A program made the translations under genes and the position numbers. From Candidatus Cloacimonadota bacterium (GTDB lineage Bacteria; Cloacimonadota; Cloacimonadia; Cloacimonadales; TCS61), in assembly GCA_030592835.1 (NCBI GenBank), contig JAUVIJ010000097.1, forward strand, positions 1-7,081: DNA of 7,081 nt, written 5' to 3'. A model generated the notes under the pieces. That model saw only the letters and a program-made list of their open reading frames with translations. It did no database searches and had not been told where the DNA came from. This document shows positions 5,024 to 7,081 of this stretch, one piece after another. Numbering within the stretch: position 1 is the first letter of the stretch; every line of letters begins with the position of its first letter.

Positions 5024-7081
5024 ATGAGAAATCGACTGTTTATTTTACTTATTGCCTTTTTATTGGTAACAAGTTTAACCTATGCACAAGATCGTGATCT
5101 AACAGGTAGTAATATTATATGTGATGCAAGTACATATACTGTTGGAACCACAACATGGAATTGGACATTAACAAATGCAAGTCCATTGGGACCTTTAGCT
5201 GAAGCAATTGTAAATTGTTCGTTTGATTTTCCCGCAGGTGTTTTAGTTAATTCGTCAACCTTTTTTATAAACCCTACCCCCCCTCTTCCATCTCCACCCT
5301 TTCCTCCTGAACAGTTAAGATTAACTCAGTTACCAAATGGACAAACTGGTAATGGGCCTATTTCAGTTACTTGGGCTCTAAATTCAGCAGATTATCCAAT
5401 AGGTGCTCAGCAAATTGCCTTATCATCTACTAATGTGACAATTGCTACTGCTACTTCACCAATTGTGATTGATTATACTTTGTGGGGAGATGGTAATGAT
5501 GGAGGACTTCATAAAATTGAAGGCACTATCACCTTGGATCCTCCATTCCCACCACCGACAGTTGATGATATTCTAGTTGATATTACACCCGGAACAGAGG
5601 GTGTCGATGGCCAGACAGCAATTGCCTGGAATTTAAGTTTTACAGGAAGTACTCTTGAAATTACTGTCGATGTTGGATTGTCTGCAACAACTTCAGTTGA
5701 AGCTGATCTTTCCCAGTTCGATCTTCCAGCCAGTTTTCCTTTAGCTGAAACTTTTCTTGGCTCAGGTATCTGGTATGGTCTTTCAGGAGAAGTTCCTCAA
5801 GGCTTAATTGATGATACCGGGAATTTTGTTGTAGTAAGAGCGTGGAATGGACCGGTTAATTCCGGTTGGATAAATGACGATGAATTATTTGTCGTCGATA
5901 ACCAGCTTCCGGATTTCACAGCCAATCCACCCACAGTTACTATAGCATATGATGCAAACAGCAATACTTTTGCAGATCTTAATGATGGTATCGATGTAGA
6001 TCAACTTACATTCGACACTGTTCCTGCTGCTGTTCTTGGTGGAGACGCCGATAATTGGATGATCAGATGGCATGATGCCATAGGTATCGATACTGGCGGT
6101 ATTTTAGATGGTAATTCCATCACGTTACCAATGGCTTATGTTCCAGCCGCGAGTGATGATATTGCTGTTTATGATCCATCAGCAGCATGTTTCGATGATG
6201 CTGGTAATCTTTTCAATGGAAACTCTACCGGTGGATTCGTTATGGATGCTATTCCGCCGGATGTGACCGGTTGGGGAGATTTTGATCAGTATGATAGACT
6301 CGATCCGCCGGATGCTAATAATATTGTAGATTACAACTTTGATCTACCTGATGAAGTTGGCTATAATCTTGGAACAGAAACAACAGCAGATGGTATTGTC
6401 TGGACCATTGATGTAATGGGAGAATTTGTATCTGATTTCGATTCTTCCATCATGGGTGGTCTATTCCGCACAGTTGACCAGGGAACATTAAATAATGTAA
6501 CATGGGATCCCGCGATTCGATGTATGGATAATGCCGGTAATTATGTTGAAGGTAATTCAACAACGCCACCTCTTCCCATTGTCGACAATGTCGTCCCGGA
6601 TGCAGCTATATATTCTCCCGGCTGGACTTACTCAGTCAACACAAGGGATGAATATGCCGGCGTTGGTGATGTCATCCGTTTAACTGTTGACATTACTGGT
6701 ATGGGAGTAGTATCTGGATTCTTCGATTTCTGGATGCTTGATCCTGCAGCCGGTGGTGTCGGAAGTAATCCTGCTTATATCGTACCCGGAATAATTGTCG
6801 GTAATACTATTTATGGAGAATACACAGTACAATTAGGTGATCTTGAATATATTACACCTCCCGGACTTGGAGTTCAAGTGGATCTCTTAGACGTTGCCAG
6901 CAACTGGGCAACTGCTCTTTTGTTTGGTCTGCCGGGCAACCTGATGTTCGTCGATGCCATGCCGCCAGATCTGTCTGGAGCATCTGATATCGATGACAAT
7001 GGCTACTTGAGATTCTCACCAATATCCTTATTGGTTGCACCTCCTTATTATACCTATACCGATATGCCGGATGATCTGGAA
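5024..7081 (+). CDS. Large secreted acidic surface protein with repeated Ig-like modules (C-terminus beyond window)
   Basis: The frame runs 686 codons to the right edge without a stop. A classic signal peptide (MRNRLFILLIAFLLVTSLTYA, cut before QDRD) directs export. Residues 22-170 form an unrecognised N-terminal domain with C33 and C65, a proline-rich segment (8 prolines in 84-95) and a linker DPPFPPP (172-178). At least four Ig-like modules of 111-128 residues follow. Each ends with D-x-[AT]-[GS]-N (263, 391, 502) or the variant DVASN (623), then a strand and VD or MD plus a PD boundary (to 297, 413, 526, 649). This resembles the 'D.AGN...vD..PP' ends of bacterial adhesin-like Ig repeats. 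Aspartate-rich loops could bind calcium. I count one lysine, about 12 arginines and about 70 aspartates. The role is probably cell surface, matrix or adhesion; no enzymatic motif is seen. A C-terminal sorting domain may lie beyond the window. Confidence 0.8.
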   Translation, partial: MRNRLFILLIAFLLVTSLTYAQDRDLTGSNIICDASTYTVGTTTWNWTLTNASPLGPLAEAIVNCSFDFPAGVLVNSSTFFINPTPPLPSPPFPPEQLRLTQLPNGQTGNGPISVTWALNSADYPIGAQQIALSSTNVTIATATSPIVIDYTLWGDGNDGGLHKIEGTITLDPPFPPPTVDDILVDITPGTEGVDGQTAIAWNLSFTGSTLEITVDVGLSATTSVEADLSQFDLPASFPLAETFLGSGIWYGLSGEVPQGLIDDTGNFVVVRAWNGPVNSGWINDDELFVVDNQLPDFTANPPTVTIAYDANSNTFADLNDGIDVDQLTFDTVPAAVLGGDADNWMIRWHDAIGIDTGGILDGNSITLPMAYVPAASDDIAVYDPSAACFDDAGNLFNGNSTGGFVMDAIPPDVTGWGDFDQYDRLDPPDANNIVDYNFDLPDEVGYNLGTETTADGIVWTIDVMGEFVSDFDSSIMGGLFRTVDQGTLNNVTWDPAIRCMDNAGNYVEGNSTTPPLPIVDNVVPDAAIYSPGWTYSVNTRDEYAGVGDVIRLTVDITGMGVVSGFFDFWMLDPAAGGVGSNPAYIVPGIIVGNTIYGEYTVQLGDLEYITPPGLGVQVDLLDVASNWATALLFGLPGNLMFVDAMPPDLSGASDIDDNGYLRFSPISLLVAPPYYTYTDMPDDLE
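5810..6972 (+). repeat. Four diverged Ig-like module ends in the surface protein
   Basis: At protein level the ends of four modules align: DDTGN at residue 263, DDAGN at 391, DNAGN at 502 and DVASN at 623, giving periods of 128, 111 and 121 residues. Each is followed 16-29 residues later by VDNQLPD, MDAIPPD, VDNVVPD or VDAMPPD. Modules two and three also share a cysteine two residues before this motif (C389, C500) and GNST shortly after it. The DNA copies are well diverged, so these are old duplications rather than recent tandem repeats. Confidence 0.65.

Noticed and set aside
5885..7040. Two 62-codon minus-strand frames inside the surface-protein gene
   Set aside because: The plus-strand frame has a signal peptide, a strong ribosome binding site and repeated module ends through this whole stretch, so the antisense frames are shadows.
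5024..7081. Halophile-style acidic proteome as the cause of the acidic surface protein
   Set aside because: GcvPA and LptD in the same window have normal, lysine-rich composition, so a genome-wide salt-in adaptation is not supported.
1..7081. CRISPR array, tRNA/rRNA genes, insertion sequences, or a defence-type gene cluster
   Set aside because: I saw no regularly spaced repeats, no tRNA or rRNA signatures, no transposase frame with terminal repeats and no nuclease/NTPase pair. The genes are ordinary metabolism, transport and envelope functions plus one surface protein.

Overview
The window is AT-rich DNA from a diderm bacterium. An LptD-type outer-membrane LPS assembly protein shows an LPS-bearing outer membrane. 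A split glycine decarboxylase (separate GcvPA), AT-rich codon use, and a large signal-peptide-bearing protein built from bacterial Ig-like modules together suggest an uncultured lineage of the FCB group (Cloacimonadota-like or a relative). That placement is an inference from gene style, not a sequence match.

Layout. Positions 1-994 (minus strand) hold the N-terminal three quarters of gcvPA, which runs off the left edge. Positions 1118-1855 (minus) hold a TauE/SafE-family membrane exporter/permease. A divergent intergenic region of about 0.1 kb follows, then lptD on the plus strand (1973-4429, preferred start). Positions 4430-5023 are a gene-poor AT-rich stretch with two short dyads sharing an AGAAT half-site, a weak terminator-like hairpin, and a 21-codon (or 31-codon) ORF behind a good Shine-Dalgarno. 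From 5024 to the right edge runs an uninterrupted 686-codon plus-strand frame that encodes the start of a secreted multi-domain surface protein. Both edge genes are incomplete because the window cuts them.

How the genes relate. No single pathway joins them. GcvPA belongs to central one-carbon/glycine metabolism, TauE/SafE to anion transport in the inner membrane, LptD to outer-membrane biogenesis, and the last gene to the exterior of the cell. lptD and the surface-protein gene share direction, but nearly 600 bp separates them and the second has its own strong ribosome binding site, so they are probably independent units.

I see no obvious new multi-gene system. The parts most worth a second look are the surface-protein gene (one lysine in 686 residues, a C7 tract near the 5' end, at least four diverged Ig-like modules, an internal rise in GC) and the regulatory-looking gap in front of it.
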